A stretch of DNA of 64,000 bases from Oenanthe sinensis (lineage: Eukaryota; Streptophyta; Magnoliopsida; Apiales; Apiaceae), in NCBI GenBank assembly GCA_028671895.1, contig JAPMAC010000207.1:9300001-9364000 (forward strand). Reading direction: 5' to 3'. Each line of letters opens with the position of its first letter. Within the stretch, counting starts at the first letter, position 1. This document shows positions 23,458 through 31,660 of this stretch, one piece after another. The translations under genes were made by a program, and so were the position numbers. The notes beneath the pieces are model-generated. The model was not told where the DNA came from, made no database searches, and worked only from the letters and a program-made list of their open reading frames with translations.

Positions 23458-24078
23458 TTATTGCTGGTATTCCCTTGTTAAAAAATCTGCTAAACAGTTT
23501 TTGACTCCTTCAATGTGCTCGACATCAAAGCTGTATCTGCTTAACCATTGTTGCCAACGGACAAGTCTTCCTTGCTTATTGTCTCCCTGTAACTTAATAC
23601 GAAGAAAATAAGTAAAGTTTCTATTATCAGTTCTAACCAAAAATTTTGTTGGAGTTAGATAAATAGAAAATTTATTAATAACTCTAATTACTGCAAGATA
23701 TTCCTTCTCGTTAGAGTGGTAATTTCTTTCAGCATCTTTAAAGCTACCTGACGCATACCTGCAGATTAATTCTTTATCGGAACTTACTGCTTTAAGAACC
23801 CCTCCCCAGTATTCTCCTGAAGCATCAGTCTCAATGATGAGCTTGTCACTAGGATCTGGATGGTAGAGTTTTGGAAAACCCTTAAGATTCTTTTTTATCT
23901 TACAGATATAGTCTGTATCAGATTCTTTCCATTCCCATGGAATGTCCTTTTTGAGCTTGACCTGCAATGGCGCACGAATAGCTGCAAGTTTTGGAATATA
24001 ATCAGAAGCATATGTTAGTATGCCAAGAAATCTCTGATACCAAGTCGAAACGCGGACAACCACCAGGGCAGAAATCAT
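23458..24078 (-). pseudogene. Truncated pol: RNase H end fused in frame to leader ATG, copy 1
   Basis: This 206-codon frame has 15 residues encoded by the viral leader and primer-binding site (MISALVVVRVSTWYQ), then the last 191 residues of the polymerase (pol residues 507-697). It keeps the RNase H catalytic pattern (TDAS, NEKEYLAV, TDN and the final LADF), but all protease and reverse transcriptase motifs are missing. The pol-derived part is identical in protein sequence to the full-length gene at 29026. The frame is the accidental product of joining the primer-binding site to pol through CAGAG, and the joint happens to keep the reading frame. The promoter of copy 2 lies about 160 bp upstream, so it could be transcribed. 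Whether it is translated is unknown. Confidence 0.85.
24032..24042 (-). other. tRNA-Met primer-binding site at unit joint, copy 1/copy 2
   Basis: The minus strand reads TGGTATCAGAG, complementary to the 3' end of plant initiator tRNA-Met and the standard primer site for caulimovirus minus-strand DNA synthesis. Normally leader sequence and ORF VII would follow. Here it runs straight into pol at CAGAG/ATTTC. Confidence 0.88.
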
Positions 24079-24090
24079 ATGAAAAGAAAG

Positions 24091-24106
24091 TATTTATTTA
24101 TTTATA
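24091..24106 (-). terminator. Poly(A) signal, large intergenic region copy 2
   Basis: The minus strand has overlapping AATAAA hexamers, identical to copy 1. It lies between the 35S-type TATA (24240) and the chimeric ATG (24078), so a transcript must bypass it to reach the RNase H fusion frame. Confidence 0.7.
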
Positions 24107-24239
24107 ACAAGCCGATTGGCCATTACATTGCTTAAAACCCCGTAGGGTTACTACTCACACATTACAATATTGATGGACTCTAGAATTTCTTAGCTATCCT
24201 GCTGGAAAAACGATCTCCTTCTTACAAATATAACTTAGC

Positions 24240-24247
24240 CTTTTATA
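24240..24247 (-). promoter_or_regulatory. 35S-type TATA box, copy 2
   Basis: TATAAAAG on the minus strand. Initiation would be expected near 24210-24220 if spacing is standard. It would transcribe leftward through the poly(A) signal, the fused RNase H frame and TAV copy 1. The surrounding intergenic region keeps the 21 bp (24175-24195) lost in copy 1. Confidence 0.75.
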
Positions 24248-24324
24248 GATCAAGGACTAAGGGTCTTGCATTATTAAAGTAGAAGATGCCTCTGCTTTAC
24301 ATAAAGTAGATGCTCTTTGTCTTC

Positions 24325-24404
24325 TGCTTTTGCTTTTCATAAAGCTGCCGTCTGCTTTTGCTTTTCATAAAGCTGCCGTCTGCTTTTACTTTTCATAAAG
24401 CTGC
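24325..24404 (-). repeat. 28-bp direct repeats upstream of the 35S-type promoter, copy 2
   Basis: CATAAAGCTGC recurs at 24338, 24366 and 24394, the same arrangement as in copy 1, overlapping the TAV stop. Confidence 0.75.
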
Positions 24405-26074
24405 TTTTCTAAAGTAGATGCTTCTGCTTTTTCTAAAGTAGATGCTTCTTGCTTTTCTTTGTTAGTGGCGGGACCACAAATTTGGCATTTTCCTTCTATA
24501 CCAAATTTCTTTAGCTCCTTCATCTTCTTCTGACAAAAAGACTCGCTGTGCTTTCCTAGTGCATACGTATGTGTAATGCATACCTTGAATGCTTCGATTT
24601 TTTCCCAATCTGATTGACTTAATCCTTTGTGTGAATAAGACGTCATAAGGCAGTATGTGGTAGCCAAGTTGACCTTGAGCTTGTCATCTGGTTTTATACT
24701 AAAGATTTTGTTAATTAAATTAATTAACTTAACCTCAGCAAGTTTCTTAAGATCTTCTTTGTCGAGCTTTGCTTCCATGGCTTGACTTGGAAAATAGATC
24801 TTTTCATTTACAGCTCCAATCTGTACATAATGATATGGCTGAACAGCCATCCCAAAATCTTCATCAGCTTCTTGTTCCCAGTGTATGATGGTGCTGGTGA
24901 ACTTGAGGTAGATTTCTTTATCAGAATTTTTAAGACACTTTTTCCTAAAATTCTTGACTGCTTCCTTAAACTCCGGCGAAAATTTGGAGATTTCTAACAA
25001 GTTGCTGGATGGATAAATCTGAAAAATTAATCCATATTGATAGGCTTCATGGACCATTTCTGGGTGAGACCTAGGATAGAAATTGAAGTAGGACACATTC
25101 TTCTTATCTGTGGTGAAGTAATGTTCTTCTGCAAATTCATTTTCTGTAGCTTGTCTTCCGAGTTGGAATAAATAACTGAATCCTGAATACTCTGTATCAA
25201 GAACATCCTCGTCTGTATCCGTCAGTAGTTGCTGACTTTTTGGAATGGTTCCAAGGATATTTTTTGTAGTTGCCTTCTTTGTAAGCATTTTTGAGTAGCT
25301 TGGCTTGATTGCTTCTGCTGAACAGATTAATTCAAGGGGTGCTCTAAAATTAGTATTGGTAAAGACTCTTGATGCAGCCTGGGCTTCTTCGAAAGTCTTG
25401 TACTTTTTGTGCTTAATTCCAGAAAAACCTTTTATCGCTTGTTCTGCAATGTTCCAGGTAGTATATATTCCTGCATGAGGACCATTGAATACTACGTAGT
25501 AAGATTTGTTAGCCTTATACCCTGTTGGGATCACCGAAGGGACTGCTGAAGTTTGATCTTCAGTCTTTGTTGGGATTTGAATTCCCCCATTGGGTCTCAA
25601 GTTTAAACTTGAGGTAGAACCCGATGTTGTGGAGGTCTGAACCTCAGTCTGAATTTTTACCAAATTCACAGGTTTCAACGGATTTGTTGATTCTTTACCA
25701 GGAGCCGTTTGCTCTGGAATAGCCTCATCTTTGTCCATTTCTGAAGAAGGTGATGAAATAACCTTTTGAGTTGTGGAGGTCTGAACCTCAGTCTGAATTT
25801 TTACCAAATTCACAGGTTTCAACGGATTTGTTGATTCTTTACCAGGAGCCGTTTGCTCTGGAATAGCCTCATCTTTGTCCATTTCTGAAGAAGGTGATGA
25901 AATAACCTTTTGATGTTCAGGAAGAGAGTACTTCCTTACATAACAAATTTCTGCTCGAACAATAAGGAGTTCTTCTTGGAGTAGATGAATTTTCTTCATC
26001 AGAATAGTCTCCCTAAGAGCTAATTGTTCACAAGTGTTTTCCATGGAAGTGTCCATAGTTTTATAGGATCTCAA
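24386..26074 (-). CDS. ORF VI: Translational transactivator (TAV), copy 2
   Basis: This 562-codon intact frame has the same length and domain order as copy 1, including the 48-residue tandem duplication, the RNase-H1-like segment and the C-terminal cysteine cluster. It carries Thr-241 and Lys-370, shared with copy 3, so copies 2 and 3 are closer to each other than to copy 1. The 19S-type TATA box lies at 26167-26174. Start choice is uncertain between Met-1, Met-7 and Met-11. The frame is undamaged. Confidence 0.93.
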   Translation of the reverse strand: MRSYKTMDTSMENTCEQLALRETILMKKIHLLQEELLIVRAEICYVRKYSLPEHQKVISSPSSEMDKDEAIPEQTAPGKESTNPLKPVNLVKIQTEVQTSTTQKVISSPSSEMDKDEAIPEQTAPGKESTNPLKPVNLVKIQTEVQTSTTSGSTSSLNLRPNGGIQIPTKTEDQTSAVPSVIPTGYKANKSYYVVFNGPHAGIYTTWNIAEQAIKGFSGIKHKKYKTFEEAQAASRVFTNTNFRAPLELICSAEAIKPSYSKMLTKKATTKNILGTIPKSQQLLTDTDEDVLDTEYSGFSYLFQLGRQATENEFAEEHYFTTDKKNVSYFNFYPRSHPEMVHEAYQYGLIFQIYPSSNLLEISKFSPEFKEAVKNFRKKCLKNSDKEIYLKFTSTIIHWEQEADEDFGMAVQPYHYVQIGAVNEKIYFPSQAMEAKLDKEDLKKLAEVKLINLINKIFSIKPDDKLKVNLATTYCLMTSYSHKGLSQSDWEKIEAFKVCITHTYALGKHSESFCQKKMKELKKFGIEGKCQICGPATNKEKQEASTLEKAEASTLEKQLYEK

Positions 26075-26166
26075 AGAAAGAGATTTTACTACTAAGCAGA
26101 GAAGCTTTTGCTATTGAGAGGAAGATATAGAGAATTGTTTGTGTGTTTGCATCTCATAACTCTCAG

Positions 26167-26174
26167 TATTTATA
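26167..26174 (-). promoter_or_regulatory. 19S-type TATA box upstream of TAV copy 2
   Basis: CTATAAATA on the minus strand, 93 bp upstream of the TAV frame, with the same spacing as in the other copies. Confidence 0.7.
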
Positions 26175-26241
26175 GGCCTTTAGTGCCTTGGATTCCTGCA
26201 AAAGTAAGCAAACGATGCATCGAATGATGTCATTAGTATAA

Positions 26242-26862
26242 TTATTGCTGGTATTCCCTTGTTAAAAAATCTGCTAAACAGTTTTTGACTCCTTCAATGT
26301 GCTCGACATCAAAGCTGTATCTGCTTAACCATTGTTGCCAACGGACAAGTCTTCCTTGCTTATTGTCTCCCTGTAACTTAATACGAAGAAAATAAGTAAA
26401 GTTTCTATTATCAGTTCTAACCAAAAATTTTGTTGGAGTTAGATAAATAGAAAATTTATTAATAACTCTAATTACTGCAAGATATTCCTTCTCGTTAGAG
26501 TGGTAATTTCTTTCAGCATCTTTAAAGCTACCTGACGCATACCTGCAGATTAATTCTTTATCGGAACTTACTGCTTTAAGAACCCCTCCCCAGTATTCTC
26601 CTGAAGCATCAGTCTCAATGATGAGCTTGTCACTAGGATCTGGATGGTAGAGTTTTGGAAAACCCTTAAGATTCTTTTTTATCTTACAGATATAGTCTGT
26701 ATCAGATTCTTTCCATTCCCATGGAATGTCCTTTTTGAGCTTGACCTGCAATGGCGCACGAATAGCTGCAAGTTTTGGAATATAATCAGAAGCATATGTT
26801 AGTATGCCAAGAAATCTCTGATACCAAGTCGAAACGCGGACAACCACCAGGGCAGAAATCAT
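26242..26862 (-). pseudogene. Truncated pol: RNase H end fused in frame to leader ATG, copy 2
   Basis: This is a 206-codon frame identical in protein sequence to the one at 23458-24078. It has the same 15 leader-derived residues, the same joint at the CAG glutamine codon and the same RNase H catalytic motifs. The identical joint shows that the two fusions share one origin rather than arising twice. Upstream, copy 3 supplies a 35S-type TATA box at 27024. No disabling change is visible within the frame. Confidence 0.85.
26816..26826 (-). other. tRNA-Met primer-binding site at unit joint, copy 2/copy 3
   Basis: TGGTATCAGAG on the minus strand, exactly 2784 bp from the first site and joined to pol at the same base. 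Confidence 0.88.
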
Positions 26863-26874
26863 ATGAAAAGAAAG

Positions 26875-26890
26875 TATTTATTTATTTATA
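26875..26890 (-). terminator. Poly(A) signal, large intergenic region copy 3
   Basis: Overlapping AATAAA hexamers on the minus strand. This is the natural 3' end signal for transcripts of the full-length pol - TAV part. Confidence 0.72.
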
Positions 26891-27023
26891 ACAAGCCGAT
26901 TGGCCATTACATTGCTTAAAACCCCGTAGGGTTACTACTCACACATTACAATATTGATGGACTCTAGAATTTCTTAGCTATCCTGCTGGAAAAACGATCT
27001 CCTTCTTACAAATATAACTTAGC

Positions 27024-27031
27024 CTTTTATA
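27024..27031 (-). promoter_or_regulatory. 35S-type TATA box, copy 3
   Basis: TATAAAAG on the minus strand, in the same context as copy 2. It would drive transcription leftward through the RNase H fusion frame of copy 2 and its TAV. Confidence 0.75.
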
Positions 27032-27108
27032 GATCAAGGACTAAGGGTCTTGCATTATTAAAGTAGAAGATGCCTCTGCTTTACATAAAGTAGATGCTCT
27101 TTGTCTTC

Positions 27109-27188
27109 TGCTTTTGCTTTTCATAAAGCTGCCGTCTGCTTTTGCTTTTCATAAAGCTGCCGTCTGCTTTTACTTTTCATAAAGCTGC
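27109..27188 (-). repeat. 28-bp direct repeats upstream of the 35S-type promoter, copy 3
   Basis: CATAAAGCTGC recurs three times at 28-bp spacing, overlapping the stop codon of TAV copy 3. It matches copies 1 and 2. Confidence 0.75.
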
Positions 27189-28858
27189 TTTTCTAAAGTA
27201 GATGCTTCTGCTTTTTCTAAAGTAGATGCTTCTTGCTTTTCTTTGTTAGTGGCGGGACCACAAATTTGGCATTTTCCTTCTATACCAAATTTCTTTAGCT
27301 CCTTCATCTTCTTCTGACAAAAAGACTCGCTGTGCTTTCCTAGTGCATACGTATGTGTAATGCATACCTTGAATGCTTCGATTTTTTCCCAATCTGATTG
27401 ACTTAATCCTTTGTGTGAATAAGACGTCATAAGGCAGTATGTGGTAGCCAAGTTGACCTTGAGCTTGTCATCTGGTTTTATACTAAAGATTTTGTTAATT
27501 AAATTAATTAACTTAACCTCAGCAAGTTTCTTAAGATCTTCTTTGTCGAGCTTTGCTTCCATGGCTTGACTTGGAAAATAGATCTTTTCATTTACAGCTC
27601 CAATCTGTACATAATGATATGGCTGAACAGCCATCCCAAAATCTTCATCAGCTTCTTGTTCCCAGTGTATGATGGTGCTGGTGAACTTGAGGTAGATTTC
27701 TTTATCAGAATTTTTAAGACACTTTTTCCTAAAATTCTTGACTGCTTCCTTAAACTCCGGCGAAAATTTGGAGATTTCTAACAAGTTGCTGGATGGATAA
27801 ATCTGAAAAATTAATCCATATTGATAGGCTTCATGGACCATTTCTGGGTGAGACCTAGGATAGAAATTGAAGTAGGACACATTCTTCTTATCTGTGGTGA
27901 AGTAATGTTCTTCTGCAAATTCATTTTCTGTAGCTTGTCTTCCGAGTTGGAATAAATAACTGAATCCTGAATACTCTGTATCAAGAACATCCTCGTCTGT
28001 ATCCGTCAGTAGTTGCTGACTTTTTGGAATGGTTCCAAGGATATTTTTTGTAGTTGCCTTCTTTGTAAGCATTTTTGAGTAGCTTGGCTTGATTGCTTCT
28101 GCTGAACAGATTAATTCAAGGGGTGCTCTAAAATTAGTATTGGTAAAGACTCTTGATGCAGCCTGGGCTTCTTCGAAAGTCTTGTACTTTTTGTGCTTAA
28201 TTCCAGAAAAACCTTTTATCGCTTGTTCTGCAATGTTCCAGGTAGTATATATTCCTGCATGAGGACCATTGAATACTACGTAGTAAGATTTGTTAGCCTT
28301 ATACCCTGTTGGGATCACCGAAGGGACTGCTGAAGTTTGATCTTCAGTCTTTGTTGGGATTTGAATTCCCCCATTGGGTCTCAAGTTTAAACTTGAGGTA
28401 GAACCCGATGTTGTGGAGGTCTGAACCTCAGTCTGAATTTTTACCAAATTCACAGGTTTCAACGGATTTGTTGATTCTTTACCAGGAGCCGTTTGCTCTG
28501 GAATAGCCTCATCTTTGTCCATTTCTGAAGAAGGTGATGAAATAACCTTTTGAGTTGTGGAGGTCTGAACCTCAGTCTGAATTTTTACCAAATTCACAGG
28601 TTTCAACGGATTTGTTGATTCTTTACCAGGAGCCGTTTGCTCTGGAATAGCCTCATCTTTGTCCATTTCTGAAGAAGGTGATGAAATAACCTTTTGATGT
28701 TCAGGAAGAGAGTACTTCCTTACATAACAAATTTCTGCTCGAACAATAAGGAGTTCTTCTTGGAGTAGATGAATTTTCTTCATCAGAATAGTCTCCCTAA
28801 GAGCTAATTGTTCACAAGTGTTTTCCATGGAAGTGTCCATAGTTTTATAGGATCTCAA
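27170..28858 (-). CDS. ORF VI: Translational transactivator (TAV), copy 3, downstream of full pol
   Basis: This 562-codon intact frame sits in the normal viral order directly after the complete polymerase gene. The protein is identical to copy 2 (Thr-241, Lys-370) and differs from copy 1 at those two sites. It has the 48-residue tandem duplication at 55-150, the RNase-H1-like segment near 192-235 and the cysteine cluster at 514-533. Family members bind the reinitiation machinery of the host through the central region; I infer the same role from similarity only. A 19S-type TATA box precedes it at 28951. A start at Met-7 or Met-11 is possible. Confidence 0.93.
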   Translation of the reverse strand: MRSYKTMDTSMENTCEQLALRETILMKKIHLLQEELLIVRAEICYVRKYSLPEHQKVISSPSSEMDKDEAIPEQTAPGKESTNPLKPVNLVKIQTEVQTSTTQKVISSPSSEMDKDEAIPEQTAPGKESTNPLKPVNLVKIQTEVQTSTTSGSTSSLNLRPNGGIQIPTKTEDQTSAVPSVIPTGYKANKSYYVVFNGPHAGIYTTWNIAEQAIKGFSGIKHKKYKTFEEAQAASRVFTNTNFRAPLELICSAEAIKPSYSKMLTKKATTKNILGTIPKSQQLLTDTDEDVLDTEYSGFSYLFQLGRQATENEFAEEHYFTTDKKNVSYFNFYPRSHPEMVHEAYQYGLIFQIYPSSNLLEISKFSPEFKEAVKNFRKKCLKNSDKEIYLKFTSTIIHWEQEADEDFGMAVQPYHYVQIGAVNEKIYFPSQAMEAKLDKEDLKKLAEVKLINLINKIFSIKPDDKLKVNLATTYCLMTSYSHKGLSQSDWEKIEAFKVCITHTYALGKHSESFCQKKMKELKKFGIEGKCQICGPATNKEKQEASTLEKAEASTLEKQLYEK

Positions 28859-28950
28859 AGAAAGAGATTTTACTACTAAGCAGAGAAGCTTTTGCTATTG
28901 AGAGGAAGATATAGAGAATTGTTTGTGTGTTTGCATCTCATAACTCTCAG

Positions 28951-28958
28951 TATTTATA
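28951..28958 (-). promoter_or_regulatory. 19S-type TATA box upstream of TAV copy 3
   Basis: CTATAAATA on the minus strand in the pol-TAV gap (28859-29025). The gap also holds ATGACATCATTC near 29007-29018, a possible bZIP-type half site, which I do not annotate separately. Confidence 0.7.
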
Positions 28959-29025
28959 GGCCTTTAGTGCCTTGGATTCCTGCAAAAGTAAGCAAACGAT
29001 GCATCGAATGATGTCATTAGTATAA

Positions 29026-31119
29026 TTATTGCTGGTATTCCCTTGTTAAAAAATCTGCTAAACAGTTTTTGACTCCTTCAATGTGCTCGACATCAAAGCT
29101 GTATCTGCTTAACCATTGTTGCCAACGGACAAGTCTTCCTTGCTTATTGTCTCCCTGTAACTTAATACGAAGAAAATAAGTAAAGTTTCTATTATCAGTT
29201 CTAACCAAAAATTTTGTTGGAGTTAGATAAATAGAAAATTTATTAATAACTCTAATTACTGCAAGATATTCCTTCTCGTTAGAGTGGTAATTTCTTTCAG
29301 CATCTTTAAAGCTACCTGACGCATACCTGCAGATTAATTCTTTATCGGAACTTACTGCTTTAAGAACCCCTCCCCAGTATTCTCCTGAAGCATCAGTCTC
29401 AATGATGAGCTTGTCACTAGGATCTGGATGGTAGAGTTTTGGAAAACCCTTAAGATTCTTTTTTATCTTACAGATATAGTCTGTATCAGATTCTTTCCAT
29501 TCCCATGGAATGTCCTTTTTGAGCTTGACCTGCAATGGCGCACGAATAGCTGCAAGTTTTGGAATATAATCAGAAGCATATGTTAGTATGCCAAGAAATC
29601 TCTGTAATTGCTTTTTGTCTTCAATCCTGTCTGGGAATTTCTTAATATGCTCCAGAATGTGGCCTTGCGGACAATGAGTTCCTTGATCAATTTCCAATCC
29701 TAAGAAATTAATCTTTGTCTTGAAGAGTTGTGCCTTCTTCTTAGATAGAATTATTCCAAGATATTGACATTTCTTCAGAACTGCTGCTAAATGTCTTAAA
29801 TGATCCTGTTCATTATCGCTAAAGATAAGAATATCATCAACATATACACAACAAAATGTTTCAAAGGACCTAAATGCGTTTTGCATGTGTCTTTGAAAGA
29901 TGGATGGAGCCTGTTTGAGTCCAAATGGAACGACGATCCATTGATAATGTCCTTGAGGACATGTGAATGCTGTCAATAGCTGTGATTCTTCGTCTAGCAG
30001 TACCTGCCAAAAACCTGATTTACAGTCTAAAGAACTAAACATTTTCTTACCTCGGATAAGGGTGAGAAGTTCATCCTTATTGGGTAAATTATGGCTATCT
30101 CCTATTGTGGCTTCATTAACTGCCTTATAGTTGACTACCATTCTTTTCTTTCCTCTTCTCTTCTCTGCTTCATTTTCAACAAGGAAGGCTGGAGACATGT
30201 GAGGTGATTTGCTAGGTATGATGATCTTCATATCTAGAAGCTCTTGAATCTGTTTGCCAAATTCTTCTCGATCTAACGGACTGTATTTCATTGGTTTTAC
30301 CTTGATTACAGTTTTAGGATCTCTGAGCTTGATCGTTGCTTTCATCCATTTCTTGGTCTTTGTTGGATCCAATGGATTTTCTGAGCAGACTGAATCTAAT
30401 AATCTTTCGATTATCGCTTTTCTTTCTGTTTCAAGAATCAAATTATTACAAGCATCTTTTAATTCTCTAAATTTTTTAATACTATCCTTCCCCTTCTGAA
30501 AAAGAAATATTTTATTAGGGCTAATGTTGATAGCATCCGGTTGTCTGATTTTTGAATTTTTCTTCATTGATTCAAGAAATCCTGCAACTCCAACTCTACG
30601 AGCTGTTGTTATCTTTCTGATATATACTTCTTGTCCTGCAAGTGTTAGTATAATCATTTTTGTATATTGGATAAATGGTTCATATAATTGACAAAAATTA
30701 TTACCAATTATAAAATCTATTCCGGATTCTTGCTGATAAACAGTAGGAATATGGAATATTTCACCTGCTATTAATATATTAAGGTTTTTACATACCTTGT
30801 TGATTGTAATGGTACTTCCATTAGCGATCTTTACCTGTATAGGTCTTTCCGCGTTGACCCAATGTTCTGGCGGTATTACAAATTTACTTGCAATGCAGAG
30901 GCTGGCACCTGTATCTACATAACAATGTAATTCTATCTGTTTATATCCTGCAAATTTTAATTTTCCTAAGATATAAATAGAGTTTGGATTAGTGATGTTG
31001 GTCATCACTACTTCTTCTTCAATCAGATTCTGATCTTGAGGAAGACGAATCATTAGAATCTGACTCTTCTGGTCCGGGGTCAATTTCTTCAATCGAGTAT
31101 ACTTCTTCCGTATCCTCAT
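29026..31119 (-). CDS. ORF V: Polyprotein: aspartic protease, reverse transcriptase, RNase H
   Basis: This is a 697-codon intact frame. The protease active site DTGAS is at residues 69-73. The reverse transcriptase has LDCKSGFWQ at 364-372, VPFGLKQAP near 397-405, and the catalytic YVDD at 426-429. RNase H shows TDAS (catalytic Asp-576), NEKEYL (613-619), TDN (Asp-642) and LADF (Asp-689) near the end. There is no integrase, as expected for a pararetrovirus. The first Met lies inside the coat protein gene; Met-39 (31005), 14 nt after the coat protein stop, is a plausible alternative start and begins the conserved part. All catalytic residues are present and there is no stop or frameshift, so the product could be active. 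It is the only complete pol in the window. A roughly 2.1-kb frame fits the family's usual size. Confidence 0.96.
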   Translation of the reverse strand: MRIRKKYTRLKKLTPDQKSQILMIRLPQDQNLIEEEVVMTNITNPNSIYILGKLKFAGYKQIELHCYVDTGASLCIASKFVIPPEHWVNAERPIQVKIANGSTITINKVCKNLNILIAGEIFHIPTVYQQESGIDFIIGNNFCQLYEPFIQYTKMIILTLAGQEVYIRKITTARRVGVAGFLESMKKNSKIRQPDAINISPNKIFLFQKGKDSIKKFRELKDACNNLILETERKAIIERLLDSVCSENPLDPTKTKKWMKATIKLRDPKTVIKVKPMKYSPLDREEFGKQIQELLDMKIIIPSKSPHMSPAFLVENEAEKRRGKKRMVVNYKAVNEATIGDSHNLPNKDELLTLIRGKKMFSSLDCKSGFWQVLLDEESQLLTAFTCPQGHYQWIVVPFGLKQAPSIFQRHMQNAFRSFETFCCVYVDDILIFSDNEQDHLRHLAAVLKKCQYLGIILSKKKAQLFKTKINFLGLEIDQGTHCPQGHILEHIKKFPDRIEDKKQLQRFLGILTYASDYIPKLAAIRAPLQVKLKKDIPWEWKESDTDYICKIKKNLKGFPKLYHPDPSDKLIIETDASGEYWGGVLKAVSSDKELICRYASGSFKDAERNYHSNEKEYLAVIRVINKFSIYLTPTKFLVRTDNRNFTYFLRIKLQGDNKQGRLVRWQQWLSRYSFDVEHIEGVKNCLADFLTREYQQ

Positions 31120-31201
31120 ATGGTTCTTCTATAGGAGTATATCCCAGAGAATAAACTTGTTCAAGCATTTGTACCTTTCTGTCATGCTTTTTTCTATTGG
31201 G

Positions 31202-31243
31202 GCACTCGTTCGCATAGTGTCCTTCTTCATTACAGATCCAACA
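31202..31243 (-). other. CCHC zinc knuckle of the coat protein
   Basis: The spacing is Cys-X2-Cys-X4-His-X4-Cys, the RNA-packaging motif of retroid capsid proteins. It lies downstream of the premature stop. Confidence 0.92.
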
Positions 31244-31657
31244 CCTGCAATTTTTCTTGCCTTTTGGGCAAAACTTTTGTTTTTCGTTAGAGAATTTCTT
31301 AAAAGTTCTCTTTTTAACGTATTTTCCTGGTTTAAAAGGTTTCCTTTTCTTTGTAAACCTATATCTCTTCGTATGTTTATACGATTTCTTTTTATAATTC
31401 TTTTTGTAGGAAGACTTCCTACATCCATACTCAAATGGTTCTTCAATAATCCTGTCGCAACATCGCTTACTGAAGGATTTTAATTGCTTCTGCTTTCTTG
31501 CGAGATCACAGACTTTAGCAATTTCTTCTTTGACTATCCTTTGTGCGTAGGCTAAGCTATATTCTGCCGGGCCTGTTGCTTCTAGGTTAAATCTTTCTAA
31601 GGCTTTTAATCCTACCAAGGGGATCTTTAAAAGATAATCCTTGACATATTTCACATA

Positions 31658-31660
31658 TTA
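31658..31660 (-). other. Premature TAA in coat protein frame
   Basis: The minus strand reads ACT TAA TAT GTG in the coat protein frame, using plus positions 31652-31663. The reading frame is the same on both sides, so a single-codon change or a very small in-frame change is enough to explain it. Confidence 0.85.

Larger units (their letters stand above)
21297..24036 (-). repeat. Truncated viral unit, copy 1 of 3
   Basis: In viral orientation this unit is 3' pol (RNase H end), a short intergenic promoter region, TAV, and the large intergenic region, cut at CCACCAGGG where the satellite begins. It lacks the primer-binding-site end present in copies 2 and 3. It has a 21-bp deletion at 21411/21412 relative to the other copies, and scattered substitutions including GTTGTCC at about 21429 against GATCTCC elsewhere. 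It is the most diverged of the three. Confidence 0.93.
24037..26820 (-). repeat. Truncated viral unit, copy 2 of 3 (2784 bp)
   Basis: This is a complete head-to-tail unit bounded on both sides by the same fusion of primer-binding site to pol. The TAV start-to-start distance to copy 1 and to copy 3 is exactly 2784 bp. Compared by eye with copy 3 over the shared span, I found no difference, whereas copy 1 differs at several places. It carries every element of one transcription unit: 35S-type TATA, poly(A) signal, a leader ATG, the 3' pol fragment, a 19S-type TATA and TAV. Confidence 0.93.
26821..29604 (-). repeat. Viral unit, copy 3 of 3, continuous with full-length pol
   Basis: This unit has the same content as copy 2, but at 29600-29604 (CTCTG on the plus strand) it continues into the rest of pol instead of jumping to a primer-binding site. 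It is therefore the normal viral order, and it marks where homology with the truncated units ends. Confidence 0.93.

Noticed and set aside
24091..24106. Telomere-like or simple AT microsatellite (TTTATTTATTTATA)
   Set aside because: It is short, lies at a fixed place in all three intergenic copies and reads as a poly(A) signal on the coding strand.
21297..29604. LTR retrotransposon with 2.8-kb terminal repeats
   Set aside because: The repeats are head-to-tail and contain TAV genes and pol ends rather than flanking an internal region. There is no integrase, and gene order and primer site are those of a caulimovirus.
30254..30499. Plus-strand 81-codon frame
   Set aside because: It is antisense to the polymerase gene, so a shadow frame.
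31129..31483. Minus-strand 105-codon frame and plus-strand 108-codon frame
   Set aside because: Both overlap the zinc-knuckle part of the coat protein in other frames and have no recognisable domain.
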